Source: Desulfosarcina sp. OttesenSCG-928-A07 (GTDB lineage: Bacteria; Desulfobacterota; Desulfobacteria; Desulfobacterales; Desulfosarcinaceae). Taken from it: DNA of 38,736 bases. How positions within the stretch are numbered: position 1 is the stretch's first letter; every line of letters starts with the position of its first letter. Below, piece after piece: positions 25,282 through 33,967 of the stretch. A program made the position numbers and the translations under genes. Location: the NCBI GenBank assembly GCA_030267325.1, contig JAJDJS010000024.1:1-38736 (forward strand), in the 5' to 3' direction. The notes below the pieces were generated by a model, which was not told where the DNA came from, ran no database searches, and saw only the letters and a list, made by a program, of their open reading frames with translations.

Positions 25282-27654
25282 ATGCGGACCTTCCTATTCA
25301 GAATAAACGCCTCTGCCCTTTTCAGGGAGATGCTTTTTGGCATCACCATTTGCATTTTGTTTTGCATCTTCCAGGGAATTGTTGCGGTTCCGGTCCATGG
25401 GGCTTCTTCCATAGAAGCGAAAATTACCGGAGACCCTGCGGTGCCGTGGGAAATTATTGCCGATACTGTTAACTATGATGCGGAAAATACCACCTATCAC
25501 GCCATCGGTAATGTAATCATTGAAAAACAGGCCGCCCGCCTTGTTGCCGACCGGGTGTCATTTAACCAGCAGAACATGACCGCCGTGGCTATCGGAAACG
25601 TCATCATGATGGTGGGCGAGGATCTTTTAACCGGTGACCGGATGGAACTGGACATGGCCCGTGAGACCGGTGTGCTCAATGACGGCGGTCTTTTCTTTAA
25701 AGACACCCACTTTTATATCAAGGGCCAAGGCATTGAAAAAGTCGGCAAGGCAACCTATCAGGCAAAAAAGGGCGCCATCACCACCTGTGACGGCGACGAC
25801 CCCGCATGGACCATCACCGGGCGCGACATTAAAATCACCGTGGAAGGATACGGTACAGCCCGACACGCCATGTTCAAGGTCCGCGATGTCCTGGTCTTTT
25901 ATGCCCCCTATCTGATTTTTCCCGTCAAAACCAAACGCCAGACAGGCCTTCTCATGCCTGAAATCGGATTTTCGGACCGGAAAGGGTTTGCCTGGGAACA
26001 GCCCCTGTTCTGGGCCATCAACGACTCCAGCGATGCCACTTTCACGGTTCATCACATGGTAGAGCGGGGAACCAAGGTCGGCGCCGAATATCGATACGCC
26101 CTGACGGATCGTTCCTTTGGTGCCATCATGGCGGACGGCATGATCGACCGGAGAACCGATGACGGCACTGATAACACCAAAAAATGGGGGTATCAGGATG
26201 ATGCCTACACCCGGACGAACACCGATCGGTACTGGCTGCGGGCCAAACTGGATCATGAACTGCCCGGCGGTGTGATGGCCAAACTGGATCTGGATATGGT
26301 CAGTGATCAGGATTACCTGGAAGAATTCAGAAGCGGCCGCAGCGGATTTTATAGAACTGAGTCCTACTTTCTGGACCGATTCGGACGAGAGCTGGACACC
26401 TACGATGAAAACATCCGGACCAATCAGCTCAATCTCAACAAACTCTGGAACCATTTTTCCTTAAACGGCACCGTGACGTGGAATGACAATGTACTGAAGC
26501 GGCGCTGGGCCGATGATGACGATACGCTTCAGCAGCTTCCCACATTTTTGTTCAGCGGCACCAAGCAGAGCCTTTTCGGCACAGGTCTGTTCTGGGACCT
26601 TTCGTCGGAATACACTTATTTTTATCGGGAAGACGGCGAACGCGGCCACCGCACGGACATCCTGCCACGGGTATATCTGCCCCTCAGATGGAAAAATTTT
26701 CTTTCCCTTGAACCCTCCATGGGGGTCCGCCAGACCACCTGGATCATGGACCAATGGGACAATGACGAAGTTGACAAGACCAGCACCCGCCAGCTTTTTG
26801 ATTTCAAACTGGATCTGTCCACGGAACTGGCAAAGGTGATTGATTTTCCCATCGGCACAGTGGACCGCATCCGCCACACCATCAAGCCCCAGGTCATATA
26901 CGAATTCATTCCAGATGAAGACCAGTCGGATCTTCCTTATTTTACAGAAATCGACCGGATTGAAAAGACCAACCAGATTACCTACGCCCTGACCAACACC
27001 TTTACATCCCGGTCCGCCAGCTCTCCGGCCGCTGATGCCGGACCTGCTTCTTCCCGGGCCCCGTCTCTGGACAATTTTCCAGGACGAGAAAAGGACACAG
27101 AAGAGACCCGCACCGGAGCGGACCGGCATCTGGAACGGCGTTCTGAAACCAGCCGGCGGGAGCGAACCAACCCCTTCAACTACCAGCGCTTTGCCCGCAT
27201 CTACCTGGAACAGTCTTACGACATTGCCGCTGAACGGGACGATGACCCGGAGCCGTTTTCCGATGTTTACGGTGAACTGGACATGCGGCTGGCCCGTTAT
27301 CTTGCCGTGAGCGCGGATGCGGAATATGACGTGTATGATACCCGGTTTTTTTCCCATAATGTGGGCGTCAGCCTCAATAATAACCGAGGCGACCAGTTGT
27401 GGTTGGAACACCGGTATACCACCGATATCAACGAATCCATACGCGCCACCCTGGCCCTGATGGTGACGGACCGCCTGATGCTTCAAGGTGAATACGAACG
27501 CGACCTCATGGAAGATAAAGACATTGTCTGGGGTATCGGTTTTATTTACCAGGCGCAATGCTGGGCCCTGGATGTTCTCCTCACTAAGGAAGACGACGAT
27601 CTGAGTATTTCCGCCATGGTCAATCTCATGGGAATCAGTGAAATGGGAAGATAG
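25282..27654 (+). CDS. lptD: LPS-assembly outer-membrane protein LptD
   Basis: This 790-residue protein has an N-terminal signal peptide (hydrophobic about 17-36, cleavage near 'VHGA'), an OstA/LptA-like periplasmic jellyroll ('ADTVNYDAENTTYHAIGNV', 'AARLVADRVSFN') and a long C-terminal barrel. It receives LPS from LptA and inserts it into the outer leaflet with LptE. Cys169 ('AITTCDGDDPAW') and Cys760 ('AQCWALDVL') match one of the two E. coli inter-domain disulfide pairs; the second pair is missing. A Ser/Ala/Arg-rich segment (about 573-632) looks like a disordered loop in the barrel. No strong ribosome site precedes ATG 25282. It implies a diderm with LPS. Confidence 0.93.
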   Translation: MRTFLFRINASALFREMLFGITICILFCIFQGIVAVPVHGASSIEAKITGDPAVPWEIIADTVNYDAENTTYHAIGNVIIEKQAARLVADRVSFNQQNMTAVAIGNVIMMVGEDLLTGDRMELDMARETGVLNDGGLFFKDTHFYIKGQGIEKVGKATYQAKKGAITTCDGDDPAWTITGRDIKITVEGYGTARHAMFKVRDVLVFYAPYLIFPVKTKRQTGLLMPEIGFSDRKGFAWEQPLFWAINDSSDATFTVHHMVERGTKVGAEYRYALTDRSFGAIMADGMIDRRTDDGTDNTKKWGYQDDAYTRTNTDRYWLRAKLDHELPGGVMAKLDLDMVSDQDYLEEFRSGRSGFYRTESYFLDRFGRELDTYDENIRTNQLNLNKLWNHFSLNGTVTWNDNVLKRRWADDDDTLQQLPTFLFSGTKQSLFGTGLFWDLSSEYTYFYREDGERGHRTDILPRVYLPLRWKNFLSLEPSMGVRQTTWIMDQWDNDEVDKTSTRQLFDFKLDLSTELAKVIDFPIGTVDRIRHTIKPQVIYEFIPDEDQSDLPYFTEIDRIEKTNQITYALTNTFTSRSASSPAADAGPASSRAPSLDNFPGREKDTEETRTGADRHLERRSETSRRERTNPFNYQRFARIYLEQSYDIAAERDDDPEPFSDVYGELDMRLARYLAVSADAEYDVYDTRFFSHNVGVSLNNNRGDQLWLEHRYTTDINESIRATLALMVTDRLMLQGEYERDLMEDKDIVWGIGFIYQAQCWALDVLLTKEDDDLSISAMVNLMGISEMGR

Positions 27655-28057
27655 AGAGATTCTTCTTTCCCGCCATAACGCTTCATATTCCAAGCCCCTT
27701 CTTTACGAACTTTTCTCCCATCCTCCTCTTTGGGTCTTCTGGCAATGCCCCTAAAGCAATACACCCCTTTGAATTTATTGATATCTAATATTTTCAAACT
27801 GTTACGAACTCGATCCAACACTACCTGATCACATTCCCTCGCCCTTTACGTCCATGGGTTGGCCACACCAATCCGATGCATGGCACCTTACGGGACAAGT
27901 GTTTTCGAAAAATTACAAATATAGAAATTATTTTTTGAATTTGTTTCATTTTTCTGGTATTGTTCATTTCAGCCGGTTAATACCGGGATTCGGATGAAAC
28001 AGCACCCGCGCTGATCCGGATCACCCCAACCTTCACCCTTAACCATCGGAGGACATT
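27655..28057. other. 403-bp intergenic region between lptD and acs
   Basis: No gene is supported. A short minus-strand open stretch (about 27660-27820, 'LKILDINKFKGVYCFRGIAR...') has no usable start or ribosome site and could be a decayed fragment of a mobile gene. The last ~150 bp are AT-rich and carry the candidate acs promoter (27935-27963). No clear terminator for lptD was seen. Confidence 0.5.
27935..27963 (+). promoter_or_regulatory. Candidate acs promoter
   Basis: TTGAAT (27935-27940), a 17-bp spacer and TATTGT (27958-27963) lie about 90 bp before the acs start in an AT-rich stretch. Both hexamers match consensus at four of six positions. Confidence 0.45.
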
Positions 28058-30034
28058 ATGACAGAGGCAAAACTGAAAGATCTTTATCCGGTTCCTGAGC
28101 CATTCAGGAAAAAAGCGTATATCAGCAGCTATGACCAGTACAAGGCCATGTGGCGGGAGTCCATTGACAATCCGGACGGGTTCTGGGGCAAGGTGGCCGA
28201 AGAACAGGTCACCTGGTTCAAAAAATGGGACAAGGTGGCGGACTGGAAATATGGCAACAAGGCCGAAGACCTGTACATCCGGTGGTTCACCAATGCTAAA
28301 CTTAATGTGTCCTACAACTGCCTGGACCGCCACTTGGAAAAACGGGGAGACCAGGTTGCCCTGATCTGGGAAGGAAACGCTCCGGACGAGGGCCGAAAGT
28401 TCACCTACCGCGAACTTCATCAGGAAGTGTGCCGCTTTGCCAATGTGCTGAAAAAAAACGGCATTAAAAAAGGCGATGTGGTGACCTTTTACCTGCCCAT
28501 GATTCCGGAGCTGGCCATCGGCATCCTGGCCTGCTCCCGCATCGGGGCCATCCATGCGGTGGTGTTTGGCGGATTTTCCGCCGAAGCCCTGGCCAGCCGG
28601 ATCAAGGACAGCGAAAGCGTGCTGCTGGTGTCCTGTGACGGCACTTTTCGCGGGGCCAAGGCAATTCCCCAGAAAGACAATGCAGACAAGGCCCTTGCAA
28701 CCTCTCCCACCATCAAGACCCATCTGGTGGTCAACCGCGTGGGCGACAAGGTCCAGGTCAAATGGAACGCCAACATCGATAAATGGTATCATGACGAGCG
28801 AAAAGCCGTGAGCGAAGACTGCCCGCCCGAGCACATGGATGCCGAGGATCCGCTGTTTATCCTGTATACTTCCGGATCCACGGGCTCGCCCAAAGGGGTG
28901 ATGCACACCACCGGCGGGTACCTCACCTATGCCTCCTTCACCCACAAACTGGTGTTTGACTACCATGATGGCGATATCTACTGGTGTACGGCCGACATCG
29001 GCTGGGTCACGGGCCATTCCTATATTGTGTACGGCCCCTTGTGCAACGGGGCCACCACCGTGATGTATGAAGGGGTTCCCAACTATCCGGACTACGGCCG
29101 TTTCTGGTCCATTATCGAGAAGCATAAAGTGAACATTTTTTACACCGCGCCCACGGCCATCCGCGCCTTGGCCCGGGAAGGCGATGAATGGGTGAAGAAA
29201 TATGATCTTTCTTCTCTTCAGCTTCTGGGGTCAGTGGGTGAACCCCTGAATCCGGAAGCCTGGAACTGGTACTACCAGAACATCGGCCAGGGCCGGTGCC
29301 CCATTGTGGATACTTGGTGGCAGACGGAAACCGGCGGCATTCTGATCACGCCGCTGCCCGGGGCCATTGACATCAAACCCGCCCAGGCCACAGTGCCCTT
29401 TTTTGGCGTGGAACCCGCCATTGTGGATGATGAGGGAAAAGAATTGCAAGGCCAGTGCCAGGGCAATCTCATCCTCAAGCGGTCCTGGCCCGGCCAGATG
29501 CGCGGTATATACAAAGACCACGAACGGTTCTTTGATGTGTATTTTCTCCAGTTTCACGGTGCGTACACCACCGGCGACGGCTGCCGGCGGGACGCGGACG
29601 GATACTACCAGATTACCGGGCGGGTGGATGATGTCATCAACGTATCCGGCCATCGCATGGGCACGGCTGAAATCGAATCTGCCCTGGTTTCCCATCCGCT
29701 GGTCGCCGAATCCGCTGTGGTGGGTTATCCCCATCCGATAAAGGGTCAGTCCATTTACGCTTTTGTGACGCTGAAGGCAGAGGCCCAGAAAACAGAAGAA
29801 CTGAAAAAAGCATTGGCAGATCATGTGCGGAAAGAAATTGGTCCCATTGCCACGCCCGATAAAATCCAGTGGTCAGATGCGCTGCCCAAAACCCGCTCTG
29901 GAAAAATCATGCGGCGGATTCTGAAGAAAATCGCTGCCGGAGATTTTGACAAGGCATCCATGGGCGACACCTCCACCCTGGCTGATCCGGGCACCGTGGA
30001 TCAGGCGATTGCAGATGCAAAACAAATGGCATGA
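28058..30034 (+). CDS. acs: Acetyl-CoA synthetase (AMP-forming)
   Basis: This 658-residue ANL-family enzyme is full length for Acs and makes acetyl-CoA from acetate, CoA and ATP through acetyl-AMP. Visible are the P-loop '[19 protein letters not shown]', '[19 protein letters not shown]' and the A8 hinge region '[20 protein letters not shown]'. The C-terminal '[14 protein letters not shown]' carries the catalytic lysine that acetylation inactivates in well-studied homologues and sirtuins reactivate; a Sir2 gene is present at 8895. GGAGGA lies 5 nt before the ATG. Monocistronic, with its own promoter and terminator. Confidence 0.97.
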   Translation: MTEAKLKDLYPVPEPFRKKAYISSYDQYKAMWRESIDNPDGFWGKVAEEQVTWFKKWDKVADWKYGNKAEDLYIRWFTNAKLNVSYNCLDRHLEKRGDQVALIWEGNAPDEGRKFTYRELHQEVCRFANVLKKNGIKKGDVVTFYLPMIPELAIGILACSRIGAIHAVVFGGFSAEALASRIKDSESVLLVSCDGTFRGAKAIPQKDNADKALATSPTIKTHLVVNRVGDKVQVKWNANIDKWYHDERKAVSEDCPPEHMDAEDPLFILYTSGSTGSPKGVMHTTGGYLTYASFTHKLVFDYHDGDIYWCTADIGWVTGHSYIVYGPLCNGATTVMYEGVPNYPDYGRFWSIIEKHKVNIFYTAPTAIRALAREGDEWVKKYDLSSLQLLGSVGEPLNPEAWNWYYQNIGQGRCPIVDTWWQTETGGILITPLPGAIDIKPAQATVPFFGVEPAIVDDEGKELQGQCQGNLILKRSWPGQMRGIYKDHERFFDVYFLQFHGAYTTGDGCRRDADGYYQITGRVDDVINVSGHRMGTAEIESALVSHPLVAESAVVGYPHPIKGQSIYAFVTLKAEAQKTEELKKALADHVRKEIGPIATPDKIQWSDALPKTRSGKIMRRILKKIAAGDFDKASMGDTSTLADPGTVDQAIADAKQMA

Positions 30035-30076
30035 GAATTTGACTGCTGCGTAAAAACAACATTCAGGCAGTAAATG

Positions 30077-30127
30077 AAACCCCCATCGGAAAGACAGGGA
30101 CGCCCCTGAAATTCCGGTGGGGGTTTT
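30077..30127 (+). terminator. Intrinsic terminator of acs
   Basis: AAACCCCCATCGGAA (30077-30091) pairs with TTCCGGTGGGGGTTT (30112-30126) over 15 bp with one G-U pair and a 20-nt loop. The U tract after it is short (about 4 U). It separates acs from the CRISPR-Cas locus that begins immediately downstream. Confidence 0.8.
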
Positions 30128-30130
30128 GCA

Positions 30131-30158
30131 TTGCAAAACAATCCTCTTGACTTATAAT
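30131..30158 (+). promoter_or_regulatory. Predicted promoter of the cas operon
   Basis: TTGCAA (30131-30136), 16 bp, then a perfect TATAAT (30153-30158); transcription would start near 30165 and give a leader of about 160 nt before cas5c. A second TATAAT at 30173-30178 sits 20 bp from TTGACT (30147-30152), too far for a standard promoter. The start region overlaps a long palindrome (30157-30190) and the predicted target of the crRNA-like element downstream. Confidence 0.55.
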
Positions 30159-30190
30159 AAATAATATGATTCTATAATCATATTATTTAT
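30157..30190. repeat. Perfect 15-bp inverted repeat at the cas promoter
   Basis: ATAAATAATATGATT (30157-30171) and its exact inverse complement (30176-30190) flank CTAT. It overlaps the -10 element and transcription start. It may be an operator. It also contains most of the 21-bp stretch (30172-30192) matched by the spacer-like part of the leader RNA. Confidence 0.8.
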
Positions 30191-30213
30191 CCGACTGTTT
30201 AACTAAAACGAGG

Positions 30214-30306
30214 GTCGTTCTTTTAGAGCGTGGGTTGAAATGGATATAAAATGTGATTGTAGCTTGAGCCTGAACGATCCACAGTGGACCGTTCAGGGCT
30301 TCAAAC
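30214..30306 (+). ncRNA. CreR-like crRNA element (degenerate repeat-spacer-repeat) in the cas operon leader
   Basis: 30214-30241 is a diverged copy of the array repeat: it opens GTCG, keeps a 6-bp stem (CGTTCT/AGAGCG, one G-U pair), and ends GAGCGTGGGTTGAAAT against GAGCGTGGATTGAAAC. From 30242 a spacer-like segment follows. Its first 21 nt match the minus strand from 30192 to 30172 at 17 positions (mismatches 6, 8, 12, 18), with GTC where a PAM would be (type I-C effectors prefer TTC). A second hairpin (30269-30297) and GGGCTTCAAAC ending at 30306 resemble a second repeat. Taking that repeat as 32 nt gives a 33-nt spacer, as in the array. Known CreR RNAs guide Cascade to cas promoters through partial 5' complementarity; that role here is inferred. 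The 28-nt first repeat is itself a clear call; the ncRNA is a prediction. Confidence 0.6.
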
Positions 30307-30325
30307 CTTTACCAGGGGCATGCCT

Positions 30326-30982
30326 ATGAAACCTTATGAAATCAAGTTGGAGATTGCCGGGCAGACGGCCATGTGGACGCGGCCGGATACTGGAGATTGT
30401 CCGGTCAGCTATCCCGCGCCAACCTGTTCGGCTGTGAAAGGCATTTTTGAGTCCATTTTATGGGGGCCGGCAATTACACTTGTTCCGTTCAAGGTTGAGA
30501 TCTGCAAGCCGCTCCATTTTCATGGATATGCCACAAACTATAATGGACCACTGCGAAAAGGCGGAACTGAGGGCGCTTATCAGTTTCTTGCAACGGTTCT
30601 GACGGATGTTTGCTATCGGATGTATGCACATGCATATCCTGAACGAAAAAAATCAGGTTTACCGGACTCTGCGCTGAACTGGGACAAAAAAACAACTTCT
30701 CCCGGCCATGCTTATGCCGCGATTTTTGAACGCCGTCTCAAAACCGGCAAATGGTTTACGCTTCCTTTTTTGGGATGGAAAGAATTCACCCCGTCATATC
30801 TGGGGGTTTTTCGCGAAGAGACAAAGATTCAGGGGGATATCAACACGGTTTTGCCGTCAATGTTACGGGATGTTTTTCCGGACGGGTACAATTCGCGGCG
30901 TTGCTTCAATTATGATCAGAATGTCCGGATTGAACGGGGCGTTTTGCATTACAGCCTGAAAGGGGGGGCGGATCATGATTGA
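30326..30982 (+). CDS. cas5c: Type I-C Cas5 (Cas5c/Cas5d), predicted crRNA-processing subunit
   Basis: This 218-residue RAMP-type protein has 'PAPTCSAVKGIFESILWGP' near its N-terminus, the typical Cas5c segment. In type I-C, which lacks cas6, Cas5c cuts the repeat RNA and stays on the 5' handle; no cas6 is present here either. ATG 30326 is chosen because AGGGG lies 7 nt upstream; ATG 30320 and GTG 30284 are less likely, and the latter would fall inside the leader hairpin. The gene overlaps cas8c by 8 nt and is the first of the seven-gene operon. Confidence 0.9.
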   Translation: MKPYEIKLEIAGQTAMWTRPDTGDCPVSYPAPTCSAVKGIFESILWGPAITLVPFKVEICKPLHFHGYATNYNGPLRKGGTEGAYQFLATVLTDVCYRMYAHAYPERKKSGLPDSALNWDKKTTSPGHAYAAIFERRLKTGKWFTLPFLGWKEFTPSYLGVFREETKIQGDINTVLPSMLRDVFPDGYNSRRCFNYDQNVRIERGVLHYSLKGGADHD

Positions 30983-33071
30983 TGAATTGGTCAAGCTTGC
31001 CAATACCATGGACAAGGCCGGCATCACAGCCAAAGACTGGCATCCAAAGTTGAAGGTCTTGCCAAAAGTTTCAGATAAAAGTCCTTGCATCAGAGTATGG
31101 CTGACAGCGGATGGACACGTTAAGGATGTGGAATCTATTCTTCCTGACTTGGCAGCACAATTACGCAAATATGAGCCGGACAATGGACGATCCCTGCCTG
31201 GACTGAACGTGCGCCCGCTCTATCGTTTGGTGCGACCGGATGGAGAAAACAAAAAAATTGTTAAAGAGATAGAGGCTGACTTGAAAAAAGGGGCTTTTGA
31301 CTGGGCGCCTTTTACACATGAAGAAGATGATTTCTGGGAAAAAACACGGGACGGGTTAACACGTTGTTTCGGCTCAGTCCGTGACACGCTTGAAAGCGTC
31401 TGTGGCGCAAATCTGAACGAAGGCGAAACGCTGAAAAAATTTTTCATGGCGGTCAAGAATATTGACGTGACGCAATTTCAATCAGAGTACGCCACTGCCA
31501 TCAAACGCAAGGTGGAAACTGGCGAGATGCCATTTTCTTTGATGTGTTATTTTGTAAGTGACGCGAGAAAACGAAAAGAAGACAGCGACTCAAAGGCGAC
31601 TGTGCCAAAATTTTCCATTTTTCTGGATATTGAGGACTACGAAAATTATCCGGTTGCCCACCCAAAAACCATTGCGCGACTGAATGAATTGTTGAGTGAT
31701 CACGATGATACACAGCCTGCTGTTTCCGATGCGGAAGAAAAAGATGCTTACGGACTGGATTCAACTCAAAAAGAGGACAAGTTTCCAGGTGTAACCTTGT
31801 CATTCCTGGGAGGCGTCATTCTTCGTTCTCAGGCGAAGACCATCCCCGCACAGCGCCGATACCATTTGTGCGAAAGCGACACCTTTCCGGTTGGCGCAGA
31901 GACACGCAAGCGCATCAAATCCGCATTGGAATGGGTCGCTGACCCTGAACGCGATGGATCAACTTACGGCGTTGCAGGTGACAAGGAGTTGTTGTTTGCT
32001 TACCCGCGCGTTTTGCCGGAAAAAAAAATTCCGGTTGCGAAAATGTTTGGCGCGCAAGGAAATAGTGCCTACGCCAAAGAGGAAACCTTTGAGCGCCTTT
32101 CAGCGACCGTCATTCATCAATTGTATGGTCTGGCAACGTCGACGGGTAATAATGAGCTGGAAATCTTCTCTTTGCGAAAAATGGACAAGGCCAGAACCAA
32201 GGTCGTGTATTACCGAAATATCACACTGGCCTTGCTGGATGAGGCCGCCAAAGCCTGGCAGACGGGATGCCGGAACATCCCTTCACTGAGTATCAGAGAC
32301 TGGAGTGAAAAAAAGGAACAAGAAAAACCCCATCCTGTTCCTGTTGAATCCGAGGCTATTTTCCCCATCAAGCTTCATGGCTGCATGAATGCCATCTGGA
32401 AGCAGGACGGCAATCAAGCCGGAAAAGTAAAGACTTTCACACCGACAGACGGGTTGAAGCTTCTGCTGGAAGATTCTGAAACAATGGTCTCGTACATGCT
32501 GGAAAGTTTCATGCAGCATGGGCAGGGATATTTCGTCGCCTTATGCCGCAGCACGGGACGAGGCAAGGTTGCGCCCATGCACGACAAAAAAATTTACCCC
32601 GGCATTTTGGGTTTATTGTTGTTCAAATCAGGAGAACGGAAGGAATTTTATATGAAAAAAAGTGCATTTTTGTTGGGTCGCTTCCTGCGCGTTTCCGATG
32701 AGGTCCATCGCTTGTATTGCGAGGTTGTGCGAAAAAAGGAACTGCCTCCGGAACTGTGCGGCAGCTCACTGCTGATTGGTATGCAGGATGCCCCTGCCAT
32801 GGCCATGAGCCAGCTTTGCATGCGCGCAGCACCCTATGTGAAATGGGCAAAAGGCGGCGCTGACAAAGCTGGAAAGGACAAGCTGGTTGGATACTGGCTT
32901 AAACAGTGGGAAGGCATCGCTGATCAGCTTCACGTATTGGAATGGCCGAAACGCTTGCGTCCTGAGGAACGCGCCCAAGTCTTCTTGGGATACCTGGCTT
33001 CTTTTCCTAAAAAAGAACAACTCGTTAGCCCTGACACATCTGGCAGTGAACCCAAAGGAGAAACAAAATGA
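30975..33071 (+). CDS. cas8c: Type I-C Cascade large subunit Cas8c (Csd1-like)
   Basis: The 698-residue protein occupies the Cas8 position between cas5c and cas7c. It has Csd1-like pieces ('NITLALLDEAAKAWQTGCRN' mid-protein, and 'AFLLGRFLRVSDEVHRLYCEV' near the C-terminus). Cas8c recognises the PAM and recruits Cas3. The protein is somewhat longer and more diverged than the ~600-residue Csd1 proteins I know, so the family call leans partly on context. The ATG lies within the end of cas5c. Its last 139 codons probably also produce Cas11c from an internal start (32652). Confidence 0.82.
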   Translation: MIDELVKLANTMDKAGITAKDWHPKLKVLPKVSDKSPCIRVWLTADGHVKDVESILPDLAAQLRKYEPDNGRSLPGLNVRPLYRLVRPDGENKKIVKEIEADLKKGAFDWAPFTHEEDDFWEKTRDGLTRCFGSVRDTLESVCGANLNEGETLKKFFMAVKNIDVTQFQSEYATAIKRKVETGEMPFSLMCYFVSDARKRKEDSDSKATVPKFSIFLDIEDYENYPVAHPKTIARLNELLSDHDDTQPAVSDAEEKDAYGLDSTQKEDKFPGVTLSFLGGVILRSQAKTIPAQRRYHLCESDTFPVGAETRKRIKSALEWVADPERDGSTYGVAGDKELLFAYPRVLPEKKIPVAKMFGAQGNSAYAKEETFERLSATVIHQLYGLATSTGNNELEIFSLRKMDKARTKVVYYRNITLALLDEAAKAWQTGCRNIPSLSIRDWSEKKEQEKPHPVPVESEAIFPIKLHGCMNAIWKQDGNQAGKVKTFTPTDGLKLLLEDSETMVSYMLESFMQHGQGYFVALCRSTGRGKVAPMHDKKIYPGILGLLLFKSGERKEFYMKKSAFLLGRFLRVSDEVHRLYCEVVRKKELPPELCGSSLLIGMQDAPAMAMSQLCMRAAPYVKWAKGGADKAGKDKLVGYWLKQWEGIADQLHVLEWPKRLRPEERAQVFLGYLASFPKKEQLVSPDTSGSEPKGETK
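32652..33071 (+). CDS. cas11c: Predicted internally initiated Cas11c (small subunit) within cas8c
   Basis: An in-frame ATG (codon 560 of cas8c) is preceded by GGAAGGA seven nt upstream, a better ribosome site than that of several genes in the window. Translation from there gives 139 residues starting 'MKKSAFLLGRFLRVSDE', a helical protein of the size of Cas11. In type I-C systems studied so far Cas11c is made this way from the 3' part of cas8c. The site is seen; the product is inferred. Confidence 0.6.
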   Translation: MKKSAFLLGRFLRVSDEVHRLYCEVVRKKELPPELCGSSLLIGMQDAPAMAMSQLCMRAAPYVKWAKGGADKAGKDKLVGYWLKQWEGIADQLHVLEWPKRLRPEERAQVFLGYLASFPKKEQLVSPDTSGSEPKGETK

Positions 33072-33967
33072 GCGATATCATCAATCGTATAACCGGTCTT
33101 TTGGTAATTGAAGCGATCAATTCAAACCCAAACGGAAACCCGGATCAGGAAAGCGATCCCAGAGTCCGCGATAACGGATTGGGTGAAATTTCACCGGTTT
33201 CATTCAAACGCAAACTCCGTGATCTGATGGAGCTGAAGGAAGGCCCTGTGTGCCAGAGCGTCATACAAAATCTGGAAAAACCTGATGAATATGAATTCAA
33301 CATTCTGGAATCCCGTGGGCGTGATCGCGCAGCCATATCAAGGGAAATGGCAGGAAAAGAAAAGACTACCAAAGACTTTGATCAAAAAAGTTTTTTGAAT
33401 AGCGAATTTGTCAAAAAATACTGGGATGCCCGTTTGTTTGGAAACACCTTTTTGGAAGATGGAGCGAATAAAGGCTACATCAAAACTGGTATTGCTCAAT
33501 TCGGCATGGGCTTGTCCATTTCTCCAGTTATCGTCCAGCGCCATACCAATACTAATAAAGCGGGTGTGCAGGAGGGGAAAAATCAGGGAATGGCGCCTTT
33601 GGCATACCGCGTGGTGGAACATGGCGTTTATGCAATGCCTTTTTTCATCAATCCCAGTCTGGCGAAAAATTCAGGCTGCAAACCCTGTGATGTGGAATTG
33701 CTGAAACGGCTGATTCCTTATGCCTATGATCATACACGCTCGGCCATTCGTCCGGATGTACGGATTCGCCATGCCTGGTGGATTGACCACAAAAATCCAC
33801 TGGGAAGCTGCCCGGACTATTTACTCATTGACGCTTTAATGCCGAAACGCAAGGGAGATGATCCATTGGTGGCATCCGAATCATGGGCAGATTATGACGT
33901 GCCAACAGGGCTTCCAGCAGAATTGAATAGCAAGGTTTCCTGCGCTGATCTGATGCAGCAGGGTTGA
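33068..33967 (+). CDS. cas7c: Type I-C Cas7 (Csd2), Cascade backbone
   Basis: This 299-residue protein begins 'ITGLLVIEAINSNPNGNPDQ', the hallmark N-terminus of Cas7/Csd2, and contains 'GYIKTGIAQFGMGLSISPV' and 'RSAIRPDVRIRHAWWIDH'. Multiple copies coat the spacer part of crRNA and kink every sixth base. AAAGGAG lies 7 nt before the ATG, which overlaps the cas8c stop by 4 nt. Confidence 0.95.
   Translation: MSDIINRITGLLVIEAINSNPNGNPDQESDPRVRDNGLGEISPVSFKRKLRDLMELKEGPVCQSVIQNLEKPDEYEFNILESRGRDRAAISREMAGKEKTTKDFDQKSFLNSEFVKKYWDARLFGNTFLEDGANKGYIKTGIAQFGMGLSISPVIVQRHTNTNKAGVQEGKNQGMAPLAYRVVEHGVYAMPFFINPSLAKNSGCKPCDVELLKRLIPYAYDHTRSAIRPDVRIRHAWWIDHKNPLGSCPDYLLIDALMPKRKGDDPLVASESWADYDVPTGLPAELNSKVSCADLMQQG

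Noticed and set aside
30147..30178. TTGACT ... TATAAT as the cas promoter
   Set aside because: Spacer of 20 bp is too long; TTGCAA-N16-TATAAT at 30131-30158 is better, though not proven.
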